NCBI RefSeq assembly: GCF_005222675.1
Contig: NZ_STGE01000010.1
Coordinates: 1-64,000, forward strand
Source of the DNA: Mycolicibacterium sp. CR10
Lineage (GTDB): Bacteria; Actinomycetota; Actinomycetes; Mycobacteriales; Mycobacteriaceae
Reading direction: 5' to 3'
DNA: 64,000 nt
Shown here: positions 1 through 6,926 of the stretch, one piece after another
How the letters are laid out: every line of letters begins with the position of its first letter
How positions within the stretch are numbered: the stretch's first letter is position 1
Notes under the pieces: model-generated
Databases searched by the model: none
What the model saw: only the letters and a program-made list of their open reading frames with translations
What the model was told of the DNA's origin: nothing
Position numbers and translations under genes: made by a program

Positions 1-79
1 AGCCAAACGAGCCACCTAGACCTGCCGGGGCCAAAATTCGTGACGACGGTGGGGCCAAATCACTTGACGAAACGCAGCA
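1..79. mobile_element. Probable end of an IS21-like insertion sequence
   Basis: The first 79 bases are not phage coding sequence. They hold two copies of a roughly 20-bp direct repeat, each starting GGGGCCAAA and ending TGACGA, spaced 24 bp apart. Multiple short terminal repeats of this kind are a known feature of IS21 (IstA/IstB) elements. A terminase reading frame resumes at about position 80, so the element end probably lies near 79. The transposase genes would be to the left of the window, so the family call is inference from the repeat pattern only. Confidence 0.45.
27..70. repeat. Two GGGGCCAAA...TGACGA direct repeats
   Basis: Copy one is 27-46 and copy two is 51-70. Both begin GGGGCCAAA and end TGACGA; they differ in the central six or seven bases. 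They lie just outside the truncated terminase and are probably transposase-binding repeats at the end of an insertion sequence. Confidence 0.6.
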
Positions 80-373
80 CAGTGGCCCGAGCGTGTCCTT
101 GAGGTACCCACCTACTCACGGGCACGCATGGCACCGGCCTGCACCGGCTTCTACGCCGCCGTGATGGACGCACGGATCACCCACGACGGCGACCCCCGGC
201 TAGCCCGTCACGTCGCTAACTGCGTGGTGAAGACATCACCGCAAGGCGACTACGTGACCAAGGCGGACAAGGACTCACCGGCCAAGATTGACCTCGCCAT
301 CGCTGCGATCCTCGCCCACTCCAGGGCCAGCGTGTCAGTGCCGAAGAGGCGTGCGCCGGCCTTCGTGCTGTAG
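80..373 (+). pseudogene. Phage terminase large subunit, C-terminal remnant
   Basis: Only the last ~97 codons of a large terminase remain in frame. Residues reading RMAPACTGFYAAVMD, then HDGDPRLARHVAN, then KIDLAIAAILAHSRA are typical of the nuclease-domain end of phage terminase large subunits, which normally run 450-550 residues. The frame is closed upstream by a TGA at 65-67 inside the IS-like repeats, so the ATPase domain is absent. An internal ATG at 128 could give an 81-residue product, but no terminase activity is expected. The truncation suggests that the element cannot package DNA on its own. A full copy left of the insertion sequence cannot be excluded. Confidence 0.75.
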
Positions 374-617
374 CAAACAGCCACCGGTATCCAGCAAAGA
401 CACTGCCGGATTAGCAACATCACGGCCCATCGGCGCATCGGTGCTGGTCAACGTCGACCCACGCGCCGCGATCAGCATATATGCAGGTAAGAGGCGTGAA
501 AAAGTCTAGAAAGCATGGGCCCAGCTCGACCCCGGCACCCGGTTTTACCCACTCTCACCAGCATCCGGCGATGACTCCAGCAAACTTCACCGCCCCTCCA
601 GCAAACTAGGAGATCGC
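374..617 (+). other. Terminase-portal gap without a convincing gene
   Basis: This 244-bp stretch separates the terminase remnant from the portal gene. A short frame reading to about 509 has no recognisable motif and overlaps the terminase end in another frame. The only clear signal is the ribosome binding site AGGAG at 608-612 for the portal gene. In intact phages the terminase and portal genes usually abut, so some sequence here may be degenerate. Confidence 0.5.
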
Positions 618-1793
618 TTGTCTTTCCTCTCGCGGGCCTTCGCCCGAACCACCGACCCGCCCGCACTAGAACAGCGGAACCTCTCCATCGCCGACCCTGG
701 CGTGATCGCCCTCTTCGGCGGTGCACCCTCGCTGGCAGGGGTAGCGGTCACCGAGCAATCAGCGCTCGGGCTGTCGGCGGTGTTCCGCGCCGTGACGCTG
801 ATCGCGGGCGGCATCGCCACCCTGCCACTCAGAACGGTTCAAGAGCGTGACGGCATCACCGAACGTGTCCCCTCGTGGCTGGACGCTCCTGCCGGTGGGC
901 TGACCCGGTTTGAACTCATCGAGACCACCCTGGCGCACCTTCTGATGAACGGCAACGCATTCCTCGCCCACGTCTACGGCGGGGCAGGACAGCTTGTCGG
1001 GGTCACTCCGATTCACCCGCAGGCGGTGGGTATCGACGTCGACAAGCTCGGGACTAAGACCTACAAAGTCACGCTCTCAGACGGCACAACGCGGCTCTTC
1101 AATGACGCCACCATGACGCATATCAAGTGGTTGTCGCTGGACGGTATCCGCGGCCTGTCACCTCTCCAGCTCGCCCGCAATGGCGCTTTCGGTACCGGCA
1201 TTGCCGCGGACCGGTCGGCGGCCTCGCTGTTCGGTAACGGCCTGCGCGCCAGCGCTATCGCCACCTTTGACGAGGAAACGACCGCCGAGGATGCCAAGGC
1301 GATCCAGGAGGGCCTAGACCGGAAACTCACCGGGGAGGCCAACGCCGGAAAGATCGCCCTGATCAACCGCAAGATCTCGATTCACCCCTGGCAGCTCTCA
1401 AACGAGGATGCCCAATGGATCCAGTCTCGCGAGTTCCAGATCGAAGAGATCGCCAGGATCTACGGCGTTCCCGCCACCCTGATCGGACTGAGCGACAAGC
1501 AATCCTCGTGGGGTACGGGGATCCGTGAGATGCACCAAGCGATGGCCCGGTGGACCTTCATGCCATTCACGACGCGAATCGAACAGCGGATGTCTCTTCT
1601 GTTGCCCGCCAACAGAAAAGCCGAGTTTGACTACCGCGATCTGTTGGCTCCCGACCCGGCTACCGAGATCGCCCTACTCATCCAGCAAGTCGACGCGGGG
1701 CTTCTCTCGCAGGACGAGGCGCGGGCCATCCTCAACCGCCCGCCCTTGCCGGAACCCACTACCCCACAGGAGAACACCCCCGATGAACCCTAA
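618..1793 (+). CDS. HK97-family phage portal protein
   Basis: This 391-residue protein has the usual length and layout of HK97-type portals. The N-terminal part contains GLSAVFRAVTLIAGGIATLP, the conserved start of the portal core. The middle contains an IAARIYGVP-like segment (EEIARIYGVPATLIG) and SSWGTGIREMHQA, the signature near the clip and stem domains. Portals form the dodecameric DNA entry channel at one capsid vertex and anchor terminase and connectors. The TTG start at 618 is supported by AGGAG five bases upstream. It leads a translationally coupled head operon and overlaps the next ORF by 11 bases. The frame is intact. Confidence 0.9.
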   Translation: MSFLSRAFARTTDPPALEQRNLSIADPGVIALFGGAPSLAGVAVTEQSALGLSAVFRAVTLIAGGIATLPLRTVQERDGITERVPSWLDAPAGGLTRFELIETTLAHLLMNGNAFLAHVYGGAGQLVGVTPIHPQAVGIDVDKLGTKTYKVTLSDGTTRLFNDATMTHIKWLSLDGIRGLSPLQLARNGAFGTGIAADRSAASLFGNGLRASAIATFDEETTAEDAKAIQEGLDRKLTGEANAGKIALINRKISIHPWQLSNEDAQWIQSREFQIEEIARIYGVPATLIGLSDKQSSWGTGIREMHQAMARWTFMPFTTRIEQRMSLLLPANRKAEFDYRDLLAPDPATEIALLIQQVDAGLLSQDEARAILNRPPLPEPTTPQENTPDEP

Positions 1794-1920
1794 GATCACC
1801 GTTGACGAGATCGCCGCGCCCATGGTCGAACTGCAGGCCTACGTCCGCGCCACGGTCGCCCGGTTCGAAGCCGACCTGTGGCAGGAGATCCACGCGCAGC
1901 TAGAGGCGGATCGTGGCTGA
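1783..1920 (+). CDS. Small head-module protein, 45 residues
   Basis: A short ORF beginning MNPKITVDEI starts inside the end of the portal gene, with AGGAGAA just upstream. Its stop overlaps the GTG of the prohead protease by eight bases. The product is acidic and probably helical, with no family I recognise. Its coupled position between portal and protease suggests a real phage gene rather than a chance frame. Scaffold or portal accessory roles are possible but unproven. Confidence 0.6.
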   Translation: MNPKITVDEIAAPMVELQAYVRATVARFEADLWQEIHAQLEADRG

Positions 1921-2482
1921 CATCCTCACCCGGTCGGCTGAGTTTCGGTCCGAGGTCAAAGGCAACACCCTCACGGGGTATGCCAGCGTCTACGGCACCT
2001 ACGCGGATCTCGGCTCGTATGTCGAAACATTCGCTCCGACAGCGTTCGACGCCACACTCGCCGACTCCGCCACCGATGTCCGCTCGTTCTGGAATCACGA
2101 TTCCGCGATGTTGCTAGGCCGTCAGACCGCGGGGACACTGCGGGTCTGGTCAGACTCGACCGGCCTGGGGTTTGAGGTCAAGTTGCCCAAGACATCAGCA
2201 GGCAATGACGTCAGAGAACTCGCCGAACGCGGAGACATCGGTGGGGTTTCCATCGGATTCCGCGCTGATAGTGAGCAGTGGTCCACGATCGGCAACCGGG
2301 ATCTCCGGACCCATACGAGCGTGGCGTCCCTGATCGAAGTATCGCCGGTAAGCATCCCGGCCTACGGCTCCACGACAGTCCACCTGCGAAGCCTCGCAGA
2401 CATATCCACCCATCCGGCCATTGACAGCCGAACCCAAATACTCGCGGCCAGAACCCGCGCTCACCGAAAGGTACAAAATTGA
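1913..2482 (+). CDS. HK97 prohead maturation protease (peptidase U35)
   Basis: This 189-residue serine protease is expected to cleave the N-terminal delta domain of the capsid protein during head maturation. Visible family motifs are TLTGYASVYG near the N-terminus, FWNHD around residue 62 with the catalytic His, and GGVSIGF around residue 111 with the catalytic Ser. The length is typical for stand-alone U35 proteases. It starts with GTG overlapping the preceding ORF, and its TGA overlaps the TTG start of the capsid gene by four bases, so the products are probably made in proportion. The frame and catalytic residues look intact. Confidence 0.88.
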   Translation: MADILTRSAEFRSEVKGNTLTGYASVYGTYADLGSYVETFAPTAFDATLADSATDVRSFWNHDSAMLLGRQTAGTLRVWSDSTGLGFEVKLPKTSAGNDVRELAERGDIGGVSIGFRADSEQWSTIGNRDLRTHTSVASLIEVSPVSIPAYGSTTVHLRSLADISTHPAIDSRTQILAARTRAHRKVQN

Positions 2483-3642
2483 ATATCGAAGAGTTGCTGG
2501 CCCAGTTGGCCGCAATCACCGATCTCGCCGAGACCGAGAACCGTAGTCTCACCGACGACGAGGTCACCGCTTACGAGGCGCTGGAGACCCAATTGCGGGC
2601 CGCTCAGAAGACTGTAGAGCTGCGTTCTCGGACTCAGGCATACCAGGCCCCCAACGCCTCCCTTGCCGCCGTTGTGAACCTGGCCCCCAAGGATGACGCC
2701 GAGGAACGCGCATTCAACACCTACCTCCGCACCGGAGAGAGCGCCGAACTGCGCGCTCAGAGTGTGGGCACCCCCTCCGCGGGTGGGTTCACCGTTCCGG
2801 AAACGTTCCTCAACAAGCTGATCGACGTTCGTAAGGCCTTCGGCGGAATTCAGTCGGTCGCGGAGACGATCACCACCGAGACGGGCGAACCGATCCGGTT
2901 CCCCACACTCAATGACACCGCCAACGTTGGCGTCCAGGTGGACGAGCTGACCGCCCCCGCTTCGGCCGGTGCTGATCTCGTGTTCGGTGAGGTGACCCTC
3001 GGCGCGTATCGCTACGTCGCCCCGGGCACTTCTAACAACCCGCTGCGTGTCTCGCGAGAGCTGTTGCAGGATAGTGCCGTCGATATTCAGGCAATCATCG
3101 CGCGCAAGCTCGGTGAGCGTGCAGAACGTATCCTTGCCGCGAAGTTCGCCACGGGCGCAGGCACTACCGAGCCGCAGGGCATCGTTAACGGCACGGTGAA
3201 GACCAACGCCACGCCGACGTATGACGCCCTCGTGGATGCTGTCCACACTGTGGACGTCGCCTACCGGGATGGTGCGGTGTGGGTTCTCAATGACGCCACC
3301 CTCGCCGTTCTGGAAAAGCTGAAGGACAACGACAACCGCCCGCTGCTGAACCAGCAGAATGACGGCATCAACGTCGGGCGCACCAACTCGACCCTGCTCG
3401 GTTATCCGGTGATCGTCGACAACTCGTTCACCACCTACGCGGCAACAGGTTCGGTGAAGTGGGGCGTGTTCGGCAACGTCTCCGAGGGTTTCCTGATCCG
3501 CCGCGTTAGTGGTGCGGAGCTGATCGTGAACCCATTCACCGCCGCGAATGACGGCGCAGTGGAGTACACCTTGCACGTTCGCGCCGATTCGGCGATCCAG
3601 AACACCGCAGCGTTCCGCGTGCTGCAGGGGCCGGCCACCTGA
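2479..3642 (+). CDS. HK97-fold major capsid protein
   Basis: The 387-residue protein has the HK97 plan. Residues ~1-95 are a charged, helical delta (scaffold) domain, starting with EELLAQLAAITDLAETENRS. Then comes the conserved onset of the capsid fold, SAGGFTVPETF, followed by PIRFPTLND and NPLRVSRELLQDS. The C-terminal part ends with FGNVSEGFLIRRVSGAELIVNPF, the usual last strand region. Start is TTG at 2479, coupled to the protease stop. Together with the protease it should form an empty or satellite-sized head. No frameshift is visible. Confidence 0.92.
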   Translation: MNIEELLAQLAAITDLAETENRSLTDDEVTAYEALETQLRAAQKTVELRSRTQAYQAPNASLAAVVNLAPKDDAEERAFNTYLRTGESAELRAQSVGTPSAGGFTVPETFLNKLIDVRKAFGGIQSVAETITTETGEPIRFPTLNDTANVGVQVDELTAPASAGADLVFGEVTLGAYRYVAPGTSNNPLRVSRELLQDSAVDIQAIIARKLGERAERILAAKFATGAGTTEPQGIVNGTVKTNATPTYDALVDAVHTVDVAYRDGAVWVLNDATLAVLEKLKDNDNRPLLNQQNDGINVGRTNSTLLGYPVIVDNSFTTYAATGSVKWGVFGNVSEGFLIRRVSGAELIVNPFTAANDGAVEYTLHVRADSAIQNTAAFRVLQGPAT

Positions 3643-4190
3643 TTCTGTCGGTCCTCGTTCCGGCTGTACCACAACGGGATTCCCGCCGTCTGCTCTCTAG
3701 CCTCTACGGGCAGGCGGCGGGACTACCCGTCGAAGTTCTGGTGTTGTGCGACAACCTCAAGCGCAGCATCGGGACCAAGCGCAACGACTTGCTCGCCCTG
3801 GCCCACGGCGACTACGTCACCTTCGTGGACGATGACGATCAGGTAGCCGACGACTACGTCAGGTCCCTGTTGGGCGCCCTCGGTTCCGACGTCACGACGT
3901 TCGACGTAGAGGTGACTTTGAATGGCGGGGAGCCGTTTCCGATGAAGCTGTCCAAGGACTACGTCAGCGAGAACCGTGACGGCTTGTGGCTGCGCATCCC
4001 GAATCACCTGATGTGCACCCGACGAGAACTCGCTGTGCAGACCGGCTTTCCGGACCTCGGCGTCGGGGAGGATGCCGACTACGCCAAACGCCTACATCCG
4101 TTGCTGCGCAGCGAAACACGCATTGCACGCACTTTGTACTACTACCAGTACAGCGATGCCGTCACGCTCACTCAACTTAGGAGAAGCTAA
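3639..4190 (+). CDS. GT-A-type glycosyltransferase-like protein in the head operon
   Basis: The product reads ILSVLVPAVPQRDSRRLLSS at the N-terminus and contains HGDYVTFVDDDDQV, the nucleotide-sugar and metal-binding DxD region of family 2 glycosyltransferases. LGVGEDADYAKRLHP matches the later acidic ED motif. It is short (~182 residues) but contains the whole GT-A nucleotide-binding half. The frame has no ATG, GTG or TTG before the conserved first strand. The likely start is CTG at 3639, overlapping the capsid stop as CTGA, or ATT at 3642; GGGG at 3627-3630 can serve as ribosome binding site. Its stop overlaps the connector ATG as TAATG. It may glycosylate a virion protein. The donor and target are unknown. 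Confidence 0.75.
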   Translation: MILSVLVPAVPQRDSRRLLSSLYGQAAGLPVEVLVLCDNLKRSIGTKRNDLLALAHGDYVTFVDDDDQVADDYVRSLLGALGSDVTTFDVEVTLNGGEPFPMKLSKDYVSENRDGLWLRIPNHLMCTRRELAVQTGFPDLGVGEDADYAKRLHPLLRSETRIARTLYYYQYSDAVTLTQLRRS

Positions 4191-4786
4191 TGCCCACTGC
4201 TGACCGTTGGGCACCGTCCTACGCTCACAGTCATCTGTTGGCCGACTGGATCGGTGAGGCAAATAAGGCCGCCCCCGAACTCGTCCTCGTCTGCGAAGCC
4301 GCAAGCCGTGCAATCGACAAGGCGACAGGCCGACAGTTTGGCAGAGTCGCCGAAGCCGAGGCCCGGTGGTATCCCGCCGAGTGGTTCAAGGACCGGTGGA
4401 CAGTCACGATCGATGATCTGATGACCACCGATGATCTGGTCATCGAGATCGGTGATGAGGTCATTGACGCCGACGATTATGTCCTCACGCCGAGGAACGC
4501 TGTCCAGAATGGTCGCCCGTGGACCTCACTGGAGATCCTCCCTCGGTCACCGGTCAAGCCCAACGGTGACGACGTGAAGATCACGGGGTTGTGGGGATGG
4601 GATCGAATTCCCCACGCCATCGAGATCGCTGCTCAGATTCAGGCATCCCGCCTCTACTCCCGCCGTCATGCTCCCTTCGGGGTTGTCGGCAATCCGGAGA
4701 CCGGCGAAATGCGACTACTGGAACGGCTGGATCCCGACCTCGTGACCACCGTTGCTCCGTTCAAACGGTATTGGTCCGCGGTATGA
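4190..4786 (+). CDS. Head-tail connector (gp6-like adaptor)
   Basis: This 198-residue protein lies directly after the capsid module, where HK97-type phages encode the adaptor that docks on the portal. It has the typical helical start (ELVLVCEAASRAIDKATGRQF), a beta-rich middle (DLVIEIGDEVIDADDYVL), and a WGWDRIPHAIEIAAQIQASRLY segment common in gp6-like connectors. ATG overlaps the preceding TAA by one base; its TGA overlaps the next ATG as ATGA. Usually head-closure, tail-terminator and tail-tube genes follow, but they are missing here. Confidence 0.75.
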   Translation: MPTADRWAPSYAHSHLLADWIGEANKAAPELVLVCEAASRAIDKATGRQFGRVAEAEARWYPAEWFKDRWTVTIDDLMTTDDLVIEIGDEVIDADDYVLTPRNAVQNGRPWTSLEILPRSPVKPNGDDVKITGLWGWDRIPHAIEIAAQIQASRLYSRRHAPFGVVGNPETGEMRLLERLDPDLVTTVAPFKRYWSAV

Positions 4787-4977
4787 CCGCGTGGGACTGG
4801 CAGACGTACCAGTGGCCCGCCCACTGGCGCGACTTCTACCCCGAGGAATGGCCCTGCCCGACCACCCGCGAGGCGTGGGGCAGGTTCACCGAGGCCCGCG
4901 ACGCTGCAGCCCCGAAAGGCTGGCTAGAGGCGCGCAGTAGGTTTCTGCGCTCGCCGGAAAGCTGCCTGCACTCCTAA
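4783..4977 (+). CDS. Small head-module ORF, 64 residues
   Basis: A Trp-rich small protein starting MTAWDWQTYQWPAHW is coupled to the connector gene by an ATGA overlap. I do not recognise a family. It is the last plus-strand phage gene; 55 bases later the convergent cyclase gene ends. In complete phages this slot is often a head-closure protein or small HNH-type protein, but no such motif is visible. It could be a truncated remnant at a deletion point or a satellite-specific gene. Confidence 0.6.
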   Translation: MTAWDWQTYQWPAHWRDFYPEEWPCPTTREAWGRFTEARDAAAPKGWLEARSRFLRSPESCLHS

Positions 4978-5032
4978 CCCACGGGAGAGCCGAAAGGCCC
5001 GCAGATCCCTGCTGAAGGCAGCGGAATCGAGG

Positions 5033-5764
5033 TTAGAAGTTGTCGTCAATCCATTTCTCCATACTGGAGTGAACGACATAGCCGGTATAAACCGTTCCCC
5101 CTAGCTCCATATCCCACTGCTGTTTAAGAAGATCGCGGTTGTGTTCGTCCAAATTGGCGTAGAAGTCGGGGGAAACCCAAATCGGGTTTTGGTAATAGCG
5201 TCCGGCCTTGTGCGCTAGGTGAGCGGCACGATTCACTACATCTCCCATGTAGATTATGTCGTTAATGTTGCTGCCGTTGTATCCCGCCTTGATCATCAAT
5301 ACCCGTCCCCAGTCGACACCAATGCCAATCTTGAGCGGATCGATGTCTTTTTTGGCAAAATGCTTGTTAAGTAACATCAGCAAGGTATTGGCCTTGAAGG
5401 CCGCTTCAAAGACCTCATCCATATCTGTCTTCCACGGCGTGTTGTATACCGCCCACACGCAATCGCCAACAATGTTTACTTCCCTGACTTTCTCGTGGCC
5501 GTTTAGTACGGCAACCATCTCCGAGATGAAGGACCGGTAAATCTTCGCGAGTGTGGGCCGCTTATGTTTTCTGGTTAGGCCAGACGAATCGCGAATATCG
5601 ATGAATATTGCTGAGCAACGGCCGTAGAAGCCGTTGGTGTAGGTGAGTTTGTCGCGACTCGGTAAAGCGTCAGTTTCCTCAAACTGTCCCGCTGGTTGGT
5701 CGACAATTTCCTTGATGCGCGCACTGCTGGCCACCCAGTTGTACGCCTTATAGTTGCCGTCCAC
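5033..5764 (-). CDS. pycC: Pycsar cyclase PycC-like (class III nucleotide cyclase)
   Basis: The 243-residue protein is one soluble class III cyclase domain. Metal-binding aspartates are D56 in AIFIDIRDSS and D101 in NIVGDCVW, and the catalytic Asn is N178 in GDVVNRAAH. The Lys/Asp pair that reads adenine in adenylate cyclases (K284 and D353 in the host cyclase at 14674-15975) corresponds by spacing to N97 and I171 here, arguing against an adenylate cyclase. Pycsar cyclases make cCMP or cUMP on phage infection and gate a partner effector; such a partner lies 18 bases upstream. GTG start at 5764 has AGGAG four or five bases before it. Two 60-base lines (5041, 5461) count 47-48% GC, well below the host. 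Nucleotide specificity cannot be read from sequence. Confidence 0.83.
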   Translation of the reverse strand: MDGNYKAYNWVASSARIKEIVDQPAGQFEETDALPSRDKLTYTNGFYGRCSAIFIDIRDSSGLTRKHKRPTLAKIYRSFISEMVAVLNGHEKVREVNIVGDCVWAVYNTPWKTDMDEVFEAAFKANTLLMLLNKHFAKKDIDPLKIGIGVDWGRVLMIKAGYNGSNINDIIYMGDVVNRAAHLAHKAGRYYQNPIWVSPDFYANLDEHNRDLLKQQWDMELGGTVYTGYVVHSSMEKWIDDNF

Positions 5765-5782
5765 TACGCTCCTGTGTAGTTG

Positions 5783-6328
5783 CTATCCATTGAAGTGCCA
5801 TCCCACTAGTGCCGCCAGGATTCCCAGGGAGCTTAGTGCGCCAATAATTGCGAATATGCCCCACGTAGCCCAGTTGAATTTACAATGAGCAACCCCAGAG
5901 TTGGCGTGCACCTGGTTGGCTATATGTCGGGTCAGCTCAGCTCGGTTAGACGTAAGTGATCCAAGCACGTCGGCGTAGGTAGGTTCATCGTTGGCGTACT
6001 GCTTGGTTATGTGCGAATAGAAGAGCAGGTTGCTGAAGTCTTCCGGCTGTCCTGGGTTCTTCCGTCTAGGAACGAAGACCATCGCCGCGCAGACGCCCGC
6101 GCCGACGATGAATACCACGCACAGGATCGTCATGGCCGAGATCGGCCACGGTGGGTGATCCACGCTCTTGACTAGGTTGTAGACCACCCCACCGGACACC
6201 CCGGCTGCCGCAATAACTGCGCCAGCCTTGGCTTCGGCAAATCGCAGCCACTCGTTTACCAGCGTCAGTGCTTTCCACGCTTGATCGGGGTCGGGATTCG
6301 CGGCGTCAGCGCCGTCGTCGTCGCTCAT
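5783..6328 (-). CDS. pycTM: Pycsar transmembrane effector PycTM-like
   Basis: The protein starts with a helix containing NEWLRFAEAKAGAVIA, the conserved (A/D)xKA region of Pycsar membrane effectors. It has three predicted membrane segments at about residues 36-53, 62-86 and 154-177. The cytosolic loop between the second and third (NLLFYSHITKQY, then a TRHIANQVHANSG stretch) matches the loop plan of this family. On binding a cyclic pyrimidine such effectors permeabilise the membrane and abort infection. ATG 6328 gives 181 residues; an in-frame TTG at 6358 is possible but has no better ribosome binding site. It is co-transcribed with the cyclase downstream. Family call is by pattern and pairing. 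Confidence 0.78.
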   Translation of the reverse strand: MSDDDGADAANPDPDQAWKALTLVNEWLRFAEAKAGAVIAAAGVSGGVVYNLVKSVDHPPWPISAMTILCVVFIVGAGVCAAMVFVPRRKNPGQPEDFSNLLFYSHITKQYANDEPTYADVLGSLTSNRAELTRHIANQVHANSGVAHCKFNWATWGIFAIIGALSSLGILAALVGWHFNG

Positions 6329-6380
6329 GGGAGAGATTGTCGCGGACGGCCCCGACAACTATGGGTGCCGCGCCGGGTGC

Positions 6381-6551
6381 CTAGTTCAACCTGCCCGGTC
6401 CCTGCGCTGACATCAGCCGCGCGTTCATCAGCATTCCCACCCGGTGCCCTTCGGGGCCGAGGGGATGGGTGGGGTGGGCGTCGCAACGTTCTAGGAACTG
6501 GACCTGTTCGGGCGTCAGAACGTCCGCGAACACCCTCCAGTCGTCGGTCAT
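6381..6551 (-). CDS. Small duplicated phage protein, copy 1
   Basis: A 56-residue protein contains the core LTPEQVQFLERCDAHPTHPL followed by GPEGHR. It is paralogous to the next gene upstream (LTPQQIAKLERWDANPTHP, GPEAHRQG). I do not recognise a named family. ATG 6551 is chosen because the base-level upstream match between the two copies includes TCGACGCTAGC at the same five-base distance. Similarity also continues in frame upstream (ASVDHM against ASVDCM), so a longer form cannot be excluded. It lies between the terminator and the Pycsar pair, on the same strand. Confidence 0.6.
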   Translation of the reverse strand: MTDDWRVFADVLTPEQVQFLERCDAHPTHPLGPEGHRVGMLMNARLMSAQGPGRLN

Positions 6552-6842
6552 GTGGTCGACGCTAGCCCCCGATGGTGGAAAGCCCAATAGGCAGTATTTG
6601 CGGCATGATCCAGCAGATGGCAAGGCGTGTCAGGTGCTAGTTCACCCGCTCGGAGGCGTACATCGCCGCCACCGCCACCAGCCCTTGGCGGTGGGCCTCG
6701 GGGCCGTTCGGGTGGGTCGGGTTAGCGTCCCACCTCTCTAGCTTGGCGATCTGTTGCGGAGTAAGGCAGGGGGCGAAGAGTTCCCACGTCATGCAATCGA
6801 CGCTAGCGAGAGAGCCGGAATCTCTCAATCATCAGTATTTGC
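6551..6842 (-). repeat. Tandem duplication with conserved start-associated elements
   Basis: Upstream of both small paralogues there are two identical blocks at identical spacing. TCGACGCTAGC (plus-strand reading) lies five bases from each start codon, at 6556-6566 and 6797-6807. CAGTATTTGC lies 41 bases from each start, at 6592-6601 and 6833-6842. The sequence between is not conserved. This selective conservation suggests function (promoter, operator or translation signal) rather than a recent simple duplication. Confidence 0.65.
6637..6792 (-). CDS. Small duplicated phage protein, copy 2
   Basis: This 51-residue paralogue of the preceding entry has the same LTPxQ, ER-D, NPTHP and GPE-HR positions. 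Start ATG 6792 sits exactly 241 bases from the ATG of copy 1, and the upstream elements are at identical distances. It is the first gene after the terminator on the minus strand, so it probably opens the transcription unit that also contains copy 1 and the Pycsar genes. Function unknown. No DNA-binding, toxin or membrane signature is visible. Confidence 0.6.
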   Translation of the reverse strand: MTWELFAPCLTPQQIAKLERWDANPTHPNGPEAHRQGLVAVAAMYASERVN

Positions 6843-6859
6843 AACACCTTTGCAGTTTC

Positions 6860-6874
6860 TGAGCATGTTGCTCA
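6860..6874. promoter_or_regulatory. Palindrome TGAGCA-TGT-TGCTCA, candidate operator
   Basis: A perfect 6-bp inverted repeat with a three-base centre lies between the terminator and the duplicated small genes. That is upstream of the minus-strand unit carrying the Pycsar cassette. Its position and symmetry fit a dimeric repressor site, but no matching regulator gene is in the window. Confidence 0.4.
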
Positions 6875-6880
6875 AACATG

Positions 6881-6914
6881 AAACAGCCCCCGTCAATTCT
6901 GACGGGGGCTGTTT
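6881..6914. terminator. Bidirectional Rho-independent terminator
   Basis: A perfect 15-bp stem (AAACAGCCCCCGTCA against its complement) encloses a four-base ATTC loop. The A-run on one side and T-run on the other make it usable on both strands. On the minus strand it ends the four-gene small operon 7670-6927 and separates it from the paralogue/Pycsar unit. Confidence 0.9.
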
Positions 6915-6926
6915 TCGTTTGTAGGG

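Noticed and set aside
288..509. 73-codon frame between terminase remnant and portal
   Set aside because: It overlaps the terminase end out of frame and shows no phage or domain similarity.
2461..3672. 403-codon open frame antisense to the capsid gene
   Set aside because: It mirrors the codon structure of the capsid gene, has no recognisable motif or ribosome binding site, and the plus-strand product is a clear capsid protein.
6381..6792. The two small paralogues as a toxin-antitoxin pair
   Set aside because: They are homologous to each other, are not overlapping, and show no toxin or DNA-binding motif.
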